A stretch of 5,269 bases of DNA from Planctomycetota bacterium. GTDB taxonomy: Bacteria; Planctomycetota; Planctomycetia; Pirellulales; Pirellulaceae. The notes below the pieces were generated by a model that saw only the letters and a program-made list of their open reading frames with translations, ran no database searches and had not been told where the DNA came from. How positions within the stretch are numbered: position 1 is the stretch's first letter; the number at the start of each line of letters is the position of its first letter. Made by a program: the position numbers and the translations under genes. This document shows positions 5,189 to 5,269 of the stretch, piece after piece. The stretch covers positions 1-5,269 of the forward strand of contig JAJDEH010000086.1 of NCBI GenBank assembly GCA_029259935.1, read 5' to 3'.

Positions 5189-5269
5189 ATGGAGCCCACT
5201 TTAGTTTTCGACTCGTCACCCACCGCCGCCGGAGCTTCCGCGGATGTTTCACGGGCAAATGTCGGCTTC
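5189..5269 (+). CDS. Start of an unidentified gene, cut by the window end
   Basis: ATG at 5189 opens 27 codons with no stop before the window ends. The peptide begins MEPTLVFDSSPTAAGASADV and is rich in Ala, Ser and Thr, with no signal peptide or domain to recognise. A purine-rich GAGAG (5181-5185) precedes the ATG at usable distance. The length is too short to judge by codon use, so the call rests on the start context and on the need for a gene after a long gap. Confidence 0.4.
   Translation, partial: MEPTLVFDSSPTAAGASADVSRANVGF

Overview
The window looks like chromosomal DNA of a planctomycete or a close relative. This rests on three things: moderately high GC content; a secreted helical-repeat protein of a kind I associate with Planctomycetes; and short GC-rich palindromic repeats that encode GGTPA-type peptides when translated. 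Assignment below phylum is not possible from this sequence. 

Positions 1-4447 hold one compact plus-strand run of five genes. They are a membrane-anchored parvulin-type peptidyl-prolyl isomerase (81-1001), a HupE/UreJ_2-type membrane protein with a periplasmic domain (998-2056), a classical HupE/UreJ permease-like protein (2059-2745), a third, diverged HupE-like protein (2742-3344) and a secreted planctomycete-type protein (3365-4447). The first four genes overlap by 4 bp or lie 2 bp apart, and the last follows a 20-bp gap with a good ribosome binding site, so they are probably co-transcribed and translationally coupled. Three tandem HupE-like proteins suggest an envelope metal-handling unit. 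Nickel is the precedent for HupE, but no hydrogenase or urease gene is visible here, so the substrate is open. The isomerase could fold the secreted or periplasmic parts. 

The most unusual feature is that palindromic repeats lie in frame inside N-terminal coding sequence. An 83-bp cruciform-like element with 11-bp terminal inverted repeats adds 28 codons in front of the HupE signal peptide. A different 45-bp palindromic element lies in the same place in the preceding HupE/UreJ_2 gene. Part of another copy of the 83-bp type lies just upstream of the isomerase, where the isomerase frame is still open. A second pattern is that all three HupE-like proteins are predicted to begin with histidine after signal peptidase cleavage. 

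From 4448 to 5188 there is no convincing gene except a possible 54-residue minus-strand membrane peptide (4444-4608) converging on the operon end. The rest contains inverted repeats, including a good two-part hairpin at 4907-4954. A new plus-strand reading frame opens at 5189 and leaves the window.
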